64,000 nucleotides of DNA from Flavobacterium sp. GSB-24 (GCF_027924665.1 NZ_AP027043.1:744001-808000); one strand, 5' to 3'. Positions 28,801 to 38,261 are shown, counted from the first letter of the stretch. Numbers and translations are program-made. Notes: generated by a model not told the origin, from the sequence alone.

Positions 28801-29728
28801 ATTTGAGAACTTGCACACCTTCTTTGTTAAAACCTGAGCCAGTTAAAAAACTTTCATCTTTTGTTCCATCATCATTCAACCGAATAATCCGATTAGCTGT
28901 ATTTCCATTGTAATTTGTAAAATTACCACCTAAAATAATTTTCCCATCTGATTGTAAAACAATAGCATTTACATCATCGTCAAAAGCAGCTCCAGTGCTA
29001 AAACTAGAATCGAAACTTCCGTTTATGTTTAACCGAATAATTCGATTTGCTGGAGTACCGTTGAATGTGATAAAATTTCCAGTAAGAATTATTTTTTCAT
29101 TATTAGTAACTTTAACATGTGAGATATTTAATGACGATCCAGAACCCGTCAAAAATGAAGAATCGAGTGTGCCATTTGGAAATAAACGTGCAATTCTATT
29201 TACTGTAGTACTTGTATATTTGGTAAAACTTCCAACAATAATTATTTTTTCGTCTGACTGGACTGCAATGTCGTAAACAATTCCTGTTGTTACTCCAACA
29301 GTGGTATTAAAACTAGGATCATAAGATCCATCTGAATTTAAGCGAATAATCCTCCCTGCACTAATTCCATTATAATTAGTAAAACTGCCTCCTAGAATTA
29401 TTTTACCATCGGCTTGCAGATAGGATGCATATATTTTGCCATTAAAACCAGTTCCTGTGTTGAAACTTTCGTCAATAGATCCGTCGGGATTTAATCTAGT
29501 GATATAGGAAACAGGAAATCCATTTAGGCTTAAATAATCACCTCCAACAATTAAATTTCCATCTTTTTGCAAGGCAAGCGTTCTTACCGCTCCATCAAAT
29601 CCATCTCCATTTTGTCCATCATCTAGTATATTAAAGGTGTTGTCTACTTTACCTTGCTGTGCAAAAATTTTCCCAGCTGTAAACAATGAAAGAATGAGAA
29701 TTGGTACTAAAAATAAATTTTTAATCAA
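25874..29728 (-). CDS. Giant T9SS cargo protein 2: fourteen delta-60 repeats plus the shared C-terminal module
   Basis: A 1284-residue exported protein with a signal peptide (FLVPILILSLFTAGKIFAQ, residues ~5-23). Residues about 40-740 contain fourteen delta-60 repeats of ~50 residues. Each has DGSxDxSFNxGxGF followed by a QxDGKIIxGGxF strand and a RIxRLNxDG turn. These repeats are thought to build a beta-propeller-like fold. From about 753 comes the shared module: SWNGISWSNG, RYDLTYWSSPV, LIGNPYPSAISADAF, WTHNTPP, GQAFFIKS. The end (EVIVYDVSGNQLQKIDNL ... HQVLLVKVFFHNGSSTSKKVIF) is the same T9SS signal class. Probably a surface-exposed binding protein; no catalytic motif is seen. It has its own terminator. 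Confidence 0.87.
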   Translation of the reverse strand: MIKNLFLVPILILSLFTAGKIFAQQGKVDNTFNILDDGQNGDGFDGAVRTLALQKDGNLIVGGDYLSLNGFPVSYITRLNPDGSIDESFNTGTGFNGKIYASYLQADGKIILGGSFTNYNGISAGRIIRLNSDGSYDPSFNTTVGVTTGIVYDIAVQSDEKIIIVGSFTKYTSTTVNRIARLFPNGTLDSSFLTGSGSSLNISHVKVTNNEKIILTGNFITFNGTPANRIIRLNINGSFDSSFSTGAAFDDDVNAIVLQSDGKIILGGNFTNYNGNTANRIIRLNDDGTKDESFLTGSGFNKEGVQVLKLNATGDIMVGTSFKGFYNGVEVNRLVFLNADGTLKQNFDIGSGPGTSSVLSLEFDDEGSWFIGGSFSVFDEQNQGKLAKINQEGEHDISYLSSGIGFDNSVLSILPISDKKTIVAGNFKKFNGIMVAKITCLLENGTIDPSFNPENSGANNLIKTTALQTDGKIILGGNFTKYNDVLNNRIVRIFSNGQIDNSFNIGDGFNGQVYALAIQPDQKVIVAGAFGKYNGVNTGKIVRLLPDGSKDLDFNIGSGADGTIEVLVIQSDGKILVGGHFKTFNNVPFAGLVRLNADGSVDLSFNIRNGFDKYVYAIALQSDQKIIVGGSFLTFDGISQKKIVRLNSDGSLDNTFESGTGFSKGDVRAILVQPDDRILVGGSFSGTYKNVSSLRLIRLLPSGSYDNSFTSKLNNTLFSMNFTEDYKLLIGGNFNSVSSISKHRIARLKLCVNTTSWNGISWSNGFPSAGKDVYFKDNYPNLTTTNVCGCNIDQDKTVTLLEKNTLGIEFAYTGAGTLVLEDSASLYQTDDDMLNTGIIHLKRKTNPVIRYDLTYWSSPVNNQLLFDFSPDTLGDKFFWYDPISGWTINYNGTMTMIPGQGYNIRAPQYYSLTERTIFEGTFKGVPNNGKIQSYFAVANKYYLIGNPYPSAISADAFLKSNATKTKGALYFWTHNTPPLNNKYGKDDFAVYNLLGGVGTRSSSNSGVSNSAPDGTIASGQAFFIKSNTEGTVEFNNSMRISGNNSSFFKPSKDSAIKKEEEKHRFWLNLKDNDGAFKQILLGYADGASNALDLNYDADFLSSEQTVEFYSIVENKKLAIQGRSMPFISTDSIPLGYRTTVKDMLTLEIDHKDKFFDDISIFLVDKTSNKIHNLSEVSYQFDSDIGTFNNRFLIIYTTKNLGNKKYEEELKEILIFIKNRIINIESLKEDIKEVIVYDVSGNQLQKIDNLETKKLSVQNLFTTHQVLLVKVFFHNGSSTSKKVIF
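27500..29620 (-). repeat. Fourteen delta-60 (propeller-like) coding repeats
   Basis: Counted from the strand motif IIxGGxF and its variants (VGGDYL, LGGSFT, IVGSFT, LTGNFI, LGGNFT, VGTSFK, IGGSFS, VAGNFK, LGGNFT, VAGAFG, VGGHFK, VGGSFL, VGGSFS, IGGNFN). The DNA of the units is well diverged. Confidence 0.8.
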
Positions 29729-29824
29729 AACAAAATAATTAAAGTTAACATATGTAAGAATTCAGCTAAAATTATAAAGTATTAATAAGGGACGCAATAC
29801 CAAGATTTAGGGATATTTTGACAT

Positions 29825-29861
29825 AAAAAAAGTCCATTCTTTTTATGGAATGGACTTTTTT
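29825..29861 (-). terminator. Terminator of the 29881-32958 gene
   Basis: A perfect 14-bp stem AAAAAAGTCCATTC (29825-29838) with its complement (29848-29861), ending in a T run on the minus strand. Confidence 0.9.
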
Positions 29862-29880
29862 AAAATCTAGGTTGTGTTTA

Positions 29881-32800
29881 CTATAAATTACTATAAATAA
29901 TTTTCTTAGTAAAAGTATGCCCGTTTTCTAAAGTTATTTTGACTAATAAAGCTTGATCACTTGAATTTAAGTTTGAAATTTGTAATTCTGATGAATTTAC
30001 TCTGTTTTTGCTATATAATAGTTGCGCTCCAATATCGAAAATCTTTACTTCTTTTAGTGCTTCTTTTGAAGAAATTCTAACTACTTTATTTTTAACTGAG
30101 ACTAAAATTCCATCTGAAATATTTTCAAAGTCATCCGTTCCTAATGTTTTAGAAGTATAACGAAGGACAAAACGGTCTGTAAATGTTCCAATTGCAGTTT
30201 TAAAAGTATAATTTTCTTTGCGAAGATCTGTTATTTTTCCTGTTGTTTTATCTTCTAAATAAACAGCCTGGGTATCAAAGAATCCGTCTGCATGGTCAAT
30301 TGCAATGGTAAAATCACCTTCAATTAAAGCTTTATATCCTAAAGGCACCAGATCGCTGGTGTCAAAAGGCAGTGCACGTCCCTGAATGGTTAGTTTTTTA
30401 GATTCGCTGATGCTGTAAAAATCGATATATGCGTTGGCACCCATTGTTACGGCATCGTAGTTTACATCTATTGTATTTGTTGCTCCCTGGACATAACCGA
30501 CAAGTGCTTGTTTAAGAATGCCGTCTGCGTGGGTCATATTCAGCCATAAACGATTTTTCTCAACAGTTGATTCTGATGTTTTGTAAAACTGGGTATTATT
30601 GCCGGGTCTGCGGATATGGTTGTTAAAGATTATTGTCCCCGCAGCAGGTTTTGCAAAAAATCCCTGCGCTGCGGCAATATAGCCGTCAAAAGGAAGTCCG
30701 TCTCCCCCAGCAGTTCCTGTTGCGTTATAAGCTGTAAAATCATTACTGTAATAAAATTTATTGTCACCAGGAACAGACTGTGTTGGAAGTGCATTATGCC
30801 CCCAGAAATACAGCGACCCTAAATTTGGATTCTCAGCCATTAACTGGTCAGCATCTATGGCAGAAGGGAAAGGATTTCCAATTAAATTCCACTTTCCCGA
30901 TACTGTATTCACAGATATATCCCCATTATTGGGAACTCCTGTAAATACTGCAGTAAAGATCGACGGTGTATTAATATCAAAATACTGGGGAGCTCTTACG
31001 TTATAACTTTTACCGATTTCCATCACCATAGTCCCGTTATAATTGATCATCCATGCAGCTGCATTGGGATCATAATAAGAAAACTTATCTCCCAAAGTAT
31101 CCGGCGAAAGATTATAAAGTGTAAAACCAGGCTTTGTAACCGGAGTTGACCAATACGTTAAATCATATCGGCGTACAGAAGTTGCTCTTTTGTATACAAT
31201 ATCTCCTGTATTTACTGCATTTGTAGTCTGTACTAAACTTGAGTTATTCTCAAAAATTAACTGGCCGTTTGTGGTAACCGAATTAGTAATGGTCAGAGTC
31301 ACTCCGCTTGGAATAGTTACAAAAGCTCCTGAATTGACAATTAAGGAACAAATAGTGGTGTTGGTTGTAAATGGCTGATTTGGAGTTGTTGAAGCAATTA
31401 TGGCTCTCCTATTTAGACCTGGAAGTCCTGTTGACCAGCTCGACCCATTCCATGTTGTTGAAGAATCTTCTCCGACATTTATATTAGATGTCGCTGGGGA
31501 ATTACAGCTTCCAGTATTTACTCTAAAAGAATATGAGCCCACTGCTAAATTTGGTACAGTAAACGTAGATCCAGTGCCACTATAAGTAGCAGAAGCAGTT
31601 CCTGTCTGTGTAATCTGCCAAGTTCCTGAAGCAGGTAAATTTGTTAAATCAATACTTCCTAAGCTTGCACAGGTAACAGGATGTACCGCACTAATTGTTG
31701 GAGGTGCAAGCAGGATGGTAATTGTTGCATTATTATTGTTGTAATCATCTCCAGAAATATCTGTGACAGTATTTAAAGATGGATCAGTTCCTGTAACTGT
31801 AGCAGAATTAACAATTCTTCCTGCAGCAACATCTGCTGGTGTAACTGTGTAAGTTGCTGTTATTGTTGCTGTTTGATCGACAGCTAAAGAAGAAATTAGA
31901 TTACTTGAAAACACCATTCCAGGCATCGGGTCAGAAACACTGATATTTGTAATTGGAACTTGTCCTGTGTTTTTTATATCAAAATTGTAAGTGATGACGT
32001 CGCCTGCTTTACCACATGATGATAATGTTGCTTTTTTAATCATACTCAAATCTGCAATTTTTAAAGATTTTGTATTGAAAGCTATAAAAGCACAATCTGA
32101 GCTTCCTGAAAAAACTACTACAAAACGATCAACCTGAGCCGCATTTGCAGAAGTGATGCCAAAAGAACTAGTCTCGATTCCCAGCATTCTAATGTCTCTT
32201 GTAGCTGCTGGTGTAAAAGCCGTTACGCCATCTGTCGCTCTAAATAAATCTAAACTGTAAGTTCCAATAACCGAAACAGAATTAAAACTAACGGATATTT
32301 GATTACCTACAGTGTTTCCTGCTGCATCAACAAATTTAAATATATCTTCAGTTCCTGTTCCTCCTGGTTCGGCAACTTGGGTAACGAGTAAATCTGGAAT
32401 ATTGTCATTTATACCTACTAAATTTAAATTGTTTGTTCCGATTTTAAATTCCGCAGTACCATTTGGAATGTTGGCGATTCCAGTTCCTAAGCTTAATCCA
32501 TTCTTGCCATCTGTAAGTCTTGAAGCCCTTTCGCTTCCAGTTGATACAGCTCCTGCTAATGGTGGAATTAAGGTGGTTCCCGTTGCTGAGCCATCTATCA
32601 TCGATCCTTGTAAAAAATAGGTGCTTGTGTTTGCTCCTAAAGTTTGAATTTTTAAAGCTCTAAAGTTTTGCGCATTATAAGAAACAGAATTTGTGTTTAA
32701 TTTATTATCCTCTACACCTGTCGAGAAAGTTTGGCCTCTCCATTCAAATGCTAATAAATTATTGACATTGTCAGGACGATTTCCTACGCCTGTGGCTGCA

Positions 32801-32958
32801 TTTGATGTCCAGTAACCAGTTCCTGTTTTATTCCAGTCAGTATGAATTCTGGTTATTGTATTACTTTGGCCTGTAATTTTTAATGATATCAGAAAAAAGA
32901 AAATAATTGTTTTTTTTAATGATAAAGAACGGAAATTCAATAGCTTTTTTGTGCTCAT
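29881..32958 (-). CDS. Giant T9SS cargo protein 3: unknown head, DUF11-like domain, shared C-terminal module (inverted-repeat copy)
   Basis: A 1025-residue exported protein. The signal core is TIIFFFLISLKITGQ (to about residue 31). Residues about 32-300 form a head I do not recognise (HTDWNKTGTGYWTSN, NNLLAFEWRGQTFSTGVED). Residues about 310-420 look like a DUF11-type repeat (GDVITYNFDIKNTGQVPITNISVSDPMPG, TYTVTPADVAAGRIVNSATVTG). A short Ig-like domain follows. The shared module covers residues 549-962 and is nearly identical at DNA level to that of the 38418-43499 gene. The tail (EVKIFDIGAQLLYSKNRV ... QALLVKITLENGHTFTKKIIYSNL) is a T9SS signal. It is probably a surface protein. Base composition of the module differs from the rest. 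Confidence 0.87.
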   Translation of the reverse strand: MSTKKLLNFRSLSLKKTIIFFFLISLKITGQSNTITRIHTDWNKTGTGYWTSNAATGVGNRPDNVNNLLAFEWRGQTFSTGVEDNKLNTNSVSYNAQNFRALKIQTLGANTSTYFLQGSMIDGSATGTTLIPPLAGAVSTGSERASRLTDGKNGLSLGTGIANIPNGTAEFKIGTNNLNLVGINDNIPDLLVTQVAEPGGTGTEDIFKFVDAAGNTVGNQISVSFNSVSVIGTYSLDLFRATDGVTAFTPAATRDIRMLGIETSSFGITSANAAQVDRFVVVFSGSSDCAFIAFNTKSLKIADLSMIKKATLSSCGKAGDVITYNFDIKNTGQVPITNISVSDPMPGMVFSSNLISSLAVDQTATITATYTVTPADVAAGRIVNSATVTGTDPSLNTVTDISGDDYNNNNATITILLAPPTISAVHPVTCASLGSIDLTNLPASGTWQITQTGTASATYSGTGSTFTVPNLAVGSYSFRVNTGSCNSPATSNINVGEDSSTTWNGSSWSTGLPGLNRRAIIASTTPNQPFTTNTTICSLIVNSGAFVTIPSGVTLTITNSVTTNGQLIFENNSSLVQTTNAVNTGDIVYKRATSVRRYDLTYWSTPVTKPGFTLYNLSPDTLGDKFSYYDPNAAAWMINYNGTMVMEIGKSYNVRAPQYFDINTPSIFTAVFTGVPNNGDISVNTVSGKWNLIGNPFPSAIDADQLMAENPNLGSLYFWGHNALPTQSVPGDNKFYYSNDFTAYNATGTAGGDGLPFDGYIAAAQGFFAKPAAGTIIFNNHIRRPGNNTQFYKTSESTVEKNRLWLNMTHADGILKQALVGYVQGATNTIDVNYDAVTMGANAYIDFYSISESKKLTIQGRALPFDTSDLVPLGYKALIEGDFTIAIDHADGFFDTQAVYLEDKTTGKITDLRKENYTFKTAIGTFTDRFVLRYTSKTLGTDDFENISDGILVSVKNKVVRISSKEALKEVKIFDIGAQLLYSKNRVNSSELQISNLNSSDQALLVKITLENGHTFTKKIIYSNL
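30073..31314 (-). repeat. 1242-bp inverted repeat, copy A
   Basis: Line-by-line comparison with the reverse complement of 42069-43310 gives equal length, no gap and about 17 mismatches (roughly 98.6 % identity), with only four amino-acid changes in 414 residues. Just outside the 5' edge identity falls to about 74 % over 34 bases; at the 3' edge there is a 3-base indel and then divergence. Confidence 0.93.
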
Positions 32959-33036
32959 GAAATTTGTGGTTAAGATTGGTTGATAATGGGCTTTTTGGGT
33001 ATTCTTTTAAATATTTTATATAAATTTTCTAACACG

Positions 33037-33070
33037 CAAAAATCCGACATTGATTAGGTGTCGGATTTTG
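33037..33070 (-). terminator. Terminator of the 33088-37251 gene
   Basis: Stem AAAATCCGACA with TGTCGGATTTT (33037-33049 with 33059-33070), 18 bases beyond the stop. Confidence 0.85.
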
Positions 33071-33087
33071 TTATGAGTATAATCTCA

Positions 33088-36000
33088 TTAATTAAAAATT
33101 ATCTTTTTCGTGACTGTATGGTCATTATCTAAAATAACTTTAGCTAATAAAACTTGATTGCCAGACTGTAAATTTGATATCTGGAATTCATTCAAATCAA
33201 TTTTGTTTTTAGTATAAATTAATTGACCTCCAATATTATAAATCTGTACTTCTTTTATATTTTCAGTAGTAGAATTTACTTTTATAACTTTTGATTGTAC
33301 AGAAACTAAAACCCCGCTTTCTGAATTTTCAAAATCATCTGTTCCTAAAGTTTTAGAAGTATAACGAAGCACAAAACGGTCTGTAAAAGTTCCTATAGCA
33401 GAATCAAAAGAATAATTCGATTTACGCAAGTCTGTTATAGTTCCGGTAGTTTTATCTTCTAAGTAAACTGCCTGATCGTCAAATAATCCATCTGCATGAT
33501 CAATTGAAATTGTGAAATTTGTTGCAACTGTGGTTTTATAACCAAGAGGAACTATATCTGAATTATCAAACGGTAATGCTCTACCTTGAACTGTTAGTTT
33601 TTTAGATTCATTAATACTGTAAAAATCTACAAATGTATTTCCAGCAATAGTTACAGCATCAAAGTTAGTATCTATGCTATTTGTAGCTCCTTCTGCGTAT
33701 CCAATTAATAATTGTTTAAATGCATCTGCAGTATTGCTCAAATTTAACCATAGACGATTTTGCTCATTTGAGCTTGATTTAGCATTTGTTTTAAAAAATT
33801 GTGTATTCTTTGCGTTAATTCTATAATTGTTTTTAAATGTAACTGAGCTCACACTTGGTTTTGCAAAAAATGACTGCCCAGCGGCTATATATCCAGATGG
33901 CTCAACACCTCCTGAAGCTGCTCTCGTTCCTCCCAGCATAGTAAATGCTGCAAAATCGGCACTACCATATGAATAAGAGTTACTTCCGTTTATTTTAGCA
34001 GGTGGTGTCTGATGAGTCCAGAAATATAAGGCTCCTGTATTATTGTTTGAAATAAATTGTTTTGCATCTACAGCTGATGGATATGGATTTCCTATAAGAT
34101 TCCATTTTCCACTTGTAACAGTAACTGAAACGTCCCCATTGTTAGGTGTTCCGAAGAATTTTGCTGTAAAATCTGAGGGTGTGTCAATGTCATAATACTG
34201 CGGTGCTCTTACATTATATCCTTTTCCAGGCTCCATAACCATTGTTCCATTATAATTAATAGTCCACCCGGCGATAGGGTCATAATAAGAATACTTATCT
34301 CCTAATGTGTCTGGTGATAAATCATGTAAGGTAAAGCTTGGATTATTTACAGGTGTTGACCAATAAGTTAAGTCGTAACGACGAGCATTAATTTTTCTCT
34401 GCATTTCAAAAGCGGTAGTATTTCCTGTAAACATAGTTTTACTTGTGCTGGTTTGAAGCAATGACCCACCATCTTGTACAAGTATTTTTCCTCCCGTTCC
34501 TACGGTTATATCTTCATCAACTGTTAACGTAATGTCTTTTGGGACTGTTAAAGTATAATTTGGGTTGACAGTACAAGAACAAACTGTAACATCTGAACTT
34601 AATGTTGTGTTTGAATTGATAACTATTGAACTGTTCGTTGCAGGAGTACCTGTTCCGTTGTAGGGTGTAGTTACTCTTAGGAAATTTACAGCAACATTAG
34701 CATTTCCACCATCTTCTCTTAAACGAATTTCTACACGAGAATTACTATTTAATGCATAAGTAGTTGGATTATTAATTATAGTAGCAGTATTGGTATATCC
34801 AGACTGAGTAAATACTAAATTACCATCAATATATATTTGAGTTGCATCATCAGAATTTACAAGTTGTATTTGATATTGACCACAAGGAAAACCGCGGCGT
34901 TTAAATGAAACTGTAAAATTATCATCTGGCATTGGTGCTCCCTGCCAAATTGTTGCTGCAGAAGGCGATTTGGTAACACCCCAGTAAGTTTTTGAGTCAA
35001 CGTTTAAGTTTGGATCTACATAATTTCCTGCATACACTGTATTTGCAAGGTTTAGATCATTTTTAACGTAACCGTAAACATTCCAAACTTTATCTCCATA
35101 AACTGTTGGGTCTCCTTTTATTAAACCAAATGATATAGCAACTCTAGATGAACCATCAAATTCAAAATATTCAAGAACAAATTGATGTGTACCAGCAGTC
35201 AAATTTTGTAAAACAGAATCTACAGTGTAACTATGCTGATTCCATCGTTCCAAAACTTTTGTTCCATCTATATAAAGTCTAATACCGTCATCACTTCCAA
35301 GCATGAAGTTATAACTACCAGCTTCAGTTATATTTGCAGTCATTTTGTATCGAACAAAAAACCTGTCAGTTGGTGCTGTTTCACAAGGGATATTAGTTGT
35401 AACGCCACTAACGGCCCCTTCTGCAACATTTCTATCAAAATTTTTATTTTCTGTTACTGTTCCAATATAAGTTGCTATGCTGGTGTCTGGTGTAGTAGTT
35501 GGAGTTGCTGGATTTGGAGCAGTATTTCCTGTCCATTTGTAAACATATCCAATCCAAGACTCATTGCCAAAAGTTGTTTGATCACCAGGTGTTACACAAG
35601 TTACTAGTTCATTTGCTCCCATATAAGGTTTTAACCTCGCATTATTGTCAATGTCAGTAGTTACAGATGCAATTGTAGTTCCTATTAAAGTTTTGTTTAT
35701 TGCATTATTTGGATCTAAATATAGACTGCTTATAAATACAGGATTCTCATTTTTAGAATTGGTATCTTTAGTGGTTGTAGTTCTCCAAGCTGCAAGAGTG
35801 CTTTTTTGATTCCCTCCGTTGTAGTAGTTTCCAAATGAGCCTAAATATTGTGTGCTGTAGTAATCATTATAATCCAAAGTTGGGAATTTAGATATATCAG
35901 ATGTTTCAAAATAAATTGCAAAACGTGTGCTACCAGAGGTCTGTGAATTTACGAAAATGTTATTTCTAATGTCAAAACCTGATCCATCTCGTACATACAA

Positions 36001-37251
36001 AGCAGCAGAAGATCCTGAAGATTGATTAGTAGTTAGTTTAACACTATTATTATATATTTTGATATTTGAACCACTATTTATGTAAATTCCAAAGCCATCT
36101 TGAGAACTTGGGTCACCACCTCCAGCGCAGTTAATATCTAATACAAAATTATTGTATAATAGCTGATTATTTCCAGAGGTATAAATTCCAGCAGTCGTCT
36201 TACCTTGATTGCAAGTTACAGAGTTAATTTTATTACCAAAGATTGTCGCGTCATTTCCTTCTACTTTTATTCCAAACGCTCCTGTATTAGTTGAGTTGGT
36301 ATATAAACTTGAAACTATATTTTGACCAATAGATGTATTATTCCCTTTAACATAAATTCCATAACCTGAGCCATTACCAATATTGCTTTCAATATTTGAC
36401 AAAATGTTTTGTGTAACTACTCCAGAGTTTGCATTTTCAATATAAAGTCCAGAATGATTTGAATTACCTCCTAAATTTGATGGTAATCTAATTCCATTAA
36501 TAGTGTTTCCGCTAACAGTATAGTTGGAAGCATTTAAAATATATATACCTAAAAATGCTTTAGTATTGTTATCTGTTGATGAAATTTGATTGTTTAAAAA
36601 CTTCCATCCAGTATTAGATACATTTTGTCCTCTTACAATTATAGCCTGTTTAACTTTAGTAAAAGTTACATTTTGAATCGTATTATTTAGATTATTTCCG
36701 TCACTGTTTAATGAACTTCCACCAGCTATAATTCCAGTTGACAAAACGCCTACTTCAATTCCTACAATGTTTAATTCTATTTTTAAATTTTGGATTTTGT
36801 TATTATCGGATCCATTATAAAACCAAATGCCCGCTCGGTTGGTGTAGCTGTTTGAGGCATCGCTAAAAGTATTATAGATTTTTAATTTATTGTCAGAAAC
36901 TGTATTGTTTCCATCAATGATTACATTGTCTCCATTGTTGAAAGCAATTACTGCTCCATTTGCGATATTTGCTGATATTACAATATCTTTCCCATTGTTT
37001 GGTTTTATAGTAACTGTATTTGCGCTAATATTTGCAAATGAAGCTATTGTAAGTTGAGATGATAAGGTTTGATTTTCATCTAATAAAAATCGCACAGGTC
37101 CATTAATCCCCACATTATTCAATCTAGTAACTGCTGCTAAAAGAGTTTTAAAGTTCGGATCTGAATTGGTAGAACTAATTACATAATCACCATTTAGTTG
37201 GGTAAATCCTAAAAAAGGCAACAATAAAAATAAAAGTAAAGTTTTTTTCAT
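33088..37251 (-). CDS. Giant T9SS cargo protein 4: right-handed beta-helix head, PA14 domains, shared C-terminal module
   Basis: A 1387-residue exported protein with a short signal peptide (MKKTLLLFLLLPFLGFTQ). Residues about 30-530 show the repeating N/G/I-rich strands of a pectate-lyase-like beta-helix (NNKIQNLKIELNIVGIEVG, NYTVSGNTINGIRL, IKIYNNSVKLTTN). At about 600-740 lies a PA14-like domain (FFVRYKMTANITEAGSYNFM, GSDDGIRLYIDGTKVLERW), followed by a second, divergent one (FPCGQYQIQLVNSDDATQIYIDG). Both kinds of domain bind carbohydrates in other proteins. Residues ~900-1387 are the shared module and T9SS signal (EVQIYNIGGQLIYTKNKI ... KKIIFN). It may be a polysaccharide-binding or -degrading surface protein; I cannot identify catalytic residues. 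It has a good promoter upstream. Confidence 0.87.
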   Translation of the reverse strand: MKKTLLLFLLLPFLGFTQLNGDYVISSTNSDPNFKTLLAAVTRLNNVGINGPVRFLLDENQTLSSQLTIASFANISANTVTIKPNNGKDIVISANIANGAVIAFNNGDNVIIDGNNTVSDNKLKIYNTFSDASNSYTNRAGIWFYNGSDNNKIQNLKIELNIVGIEVGVLSTGIIAGGSSLNSDGNNLNNTIQNVTFTKVKQAIIVRGQNVSNTGWKFLNNQISSTDNNTKAFLGIYILNASNYTVSGNTINGIRLPSNLGGNSNHSGLYIENANSGVVTQNILSNIESNIGNGSGYGIYVKGNNTSIGQNIVSSLYTNSTNTGAFGIKVEGNDATIFGNKINSVTCNQGKTTAGIYTSGNNQLLYNNFVLDINCAGGGDPSSQDGFGIYINSGSNIKIYNNSVKLTTNQSSGSSAALYVRDGSGFDIRNNIFVNSQTSGSTRFAIYFETSDISKFPTLDYNDYYSTQYLGSFGNYYNGGNQKSTLAAWRTTTTKDTNSKNENPVFISSLYLDPNNAINKTLIGTTIASVTTDIDNNARLKPYMGANELVTCVTPGDQTTFGNESWIGYVYKWTGNTAPNPATPTTTPDTSIATYIGTVTENKNFDRNVAEGAVSGVTTNIPCETAPTDRFFVRYKMTANITEAGSYNFMLGSDDGIRLYIDGTKVLERWNQHSYTVDSVLQNLTAGTHQFVLEYFEFDGSSRVAISFGLIKGDPTVYGDKVWNVYGYVKNDLNLANTVYAGNYVDPNLNVDSKTYWGVTKSPSAATIWQGAPMPDDNFTVSFKRRGFPCGQYQIQLVNSDDATQIYIDGNLVFTQSGYTNTATIINNPTTYALNSNSRVEIRLREDGGNANVAVNFLRVTTPYNGTGTPATNSSIVINSNTTLSSDVTVCSCTVNPNYTLTVPKDITLTVDEDITVGTGGKILVQDGGSLLQTSTSKTMFTGNTTAFEMQRKINARRYDLTYWSTPVNNPSFTLHDLSPDTLGDKYSYYDPIAGWTINYNGTMVMEPGKGYNVRAPQYYDIDTPSDFTAKFFGTPNNGDVSVTVTSGKWNLIGNPYPSAVDAKQFISNNNTGALYFWTHQTPPAKINGSNSYSYGSADFAAFTMLGGTRAASGGVEPSGYIAAGQSFFAKPSVSSVTFKNNYRINAKNTQFFKTNAKSSSNEQNRLWLNLSNTADAFKQLLIGYAEGATNSIDTNFDAVTIAGNTFVDFYSINESKKLTVQGRALPFDNSDIVPLGYKTTVATNFTISIDHADGLFDDQAVYLEDKTTGTITDLRKSNYSFDSAIGTFTDRFVLRYTSKTLGTDDFENSESGVLVSVQSKVIKVNSTTENIKEVQIYNIGGQLIYTKNKIDLNEFQISNLQSGNQVLLAKVILDNDHTVTKKIIFN

Positions 37252-37303
37252 GTTAAATGTTTTCTATCAGTTTGTTATGCTGGCATAGGACTTTTATGCG
37301 TCG

Positions 37304-37332
37304 CAAAGATATATACATCTACGTGCTGCAAA
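37304..37332 (-). promoter_or_regulatory. Promoter of the beta-helix/PA14 giant protein gene
   Basis: On the minus strand TTTG (37329-37332), 17-base spacer, TATCTTTG (37304-37311): a full match to the Bacteroidota consensus, with a leader of about 45 bases. Confidence 0.75.
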
Positions 37333-37656
37333 TTAGGAGGGTTTTGATAACTTATATATATTCGATGAATTGTTAAAAAAGTCGACGAAATACATATTAA
37401 AAAATAACAACTGGCGGGATTTCTTATAAAACAGGAAAAAAAAATATAAGAATAATCGTAAAATTTAACGTTTTTTGAGATCGTTTTTTGAGATTTTAGA
37501 CTGAAAAACGTCAGGTTTGGCATAAAATCCGCAAAAACGGAATATTTTACAACCAAAAGTTATTTTGTGTTAAATAAGGAATTTAATACAATTTTTGTGC
37601 AAGAGAAGTGATTTTGAAATAGTTGAAAAAATCATTTGTTAGAGGGAAAGACCATT
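37333..37656. other. Gene-free spacer with a 13-bp tandem duplication
   Basis: No real gene is seen. A 93-codon minus frame (37275-37556) runs across the promoter and has no recognisable features. An exact tandem duplication, CGTTTTTTGAGAT twice, lies at 37469-37494. Confidence 0.55.
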
Positions 37657-38139
37657 CTAATTTTCTTCCAATTCTTTTACTTTTTCGTAAACCAAATTAC
37701 TTTCATATCCTCTTCGAAGCATATAATCACAAAATTTTTTGCGTTTTTTTAAAAGATTACCTTCTGATATATTATTCCAAGATCTTTCGGCTAGATTTTC
37801 AAAAGTTTCAAAATATTCTTCTGGAGAAATTTCCTTCAAAGCCAATGTGATATTTGTTGCCGAAATATGTCTTGCTTTCAATTCGTTTGTAATCCTAATC
37901 TTTCCCCAATGTTTAATACGATGCTTACCACGAGCAAAGCTGCAGGCAAAACGAGTTTCATTAAGAAAGTTTCCTTCAATTAATTGTACGACAATACTGT
38001 TAACTTCATCAGAAGTCATTTTTAAGCTGTACAATTTAGCAACAACTTCATCATGACAACGTTCTTGATAAGCACAAAAATGCTCTAGTTTTTGTAAAGC
38101 TTCTTTGATAGTAAAAGTACACTTCGTCGGGTTTTTCAT
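37657..38139 (-). CDS. recX: RecX regulatory protein
   Basis: RecX modulates RecA filaments. The 160-residue protein has the family pattern of three-helix repeats: EALQKLEHFCAYQERCHDEVVAKL, VNSIVVQLIEGNFLNETRFACSFARGKHRIKHWGKIRI, then NELKARHISATNITLALKEI and KKRKKFCDYMLRRGYESNLVYEKVKEL. The length is typical. recA is not nearby. It is the only housekeeping gene between the two copies of the 1242-bp inverted repeat, so an inversion there would flip it too. Confidence 0.92.
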   Translation of the reverse strand: MKNPTKCTFTIKEALQKLEHFCAYQERCHDEVVAKLYSLKMTSDEVNSIVVQLIEGNFLNETRFACSFARGKHRIKHWGKIRITNELKARHISATNITLALKEISPEEYFETFENLAERSWNNISEGNLLKKRKKFCDYMLRRGYESNLVYEKVKELEEN

Positions 38140-38231
38140 TCTTTTTAACGTTTAAATGTAATAATTGTCAATTAGTTATAAAATAATTCTAAAATTTGTT
38201 AATATATTCTGAAAAGAAATAAATTATAACC

Positions 38232-38261
38232 TTGTAGATTAGGCTAATTTAAATATTTTTG
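38232..38261 (+). promoter_or_regulatory. Promoter of the SUEL/PA14 giant protein gene
   Basis: TTG (38232-38234), 19-base spacer, TATTTTTG (38254-38261). An upstream in-frame ATG at 38259 overlaps the -7 box and so cannot be the start. The leader to the ATG at 38418 is about 150 bases. Confidence 0.7.

Noticed and set aside
37275..37556. 93-codon minus-strand reading frame
   Set aside because: It covers the consensus promoter at 37304-37332 and its product has no recognisable feature; AT-rich spacers give such frames by chance.
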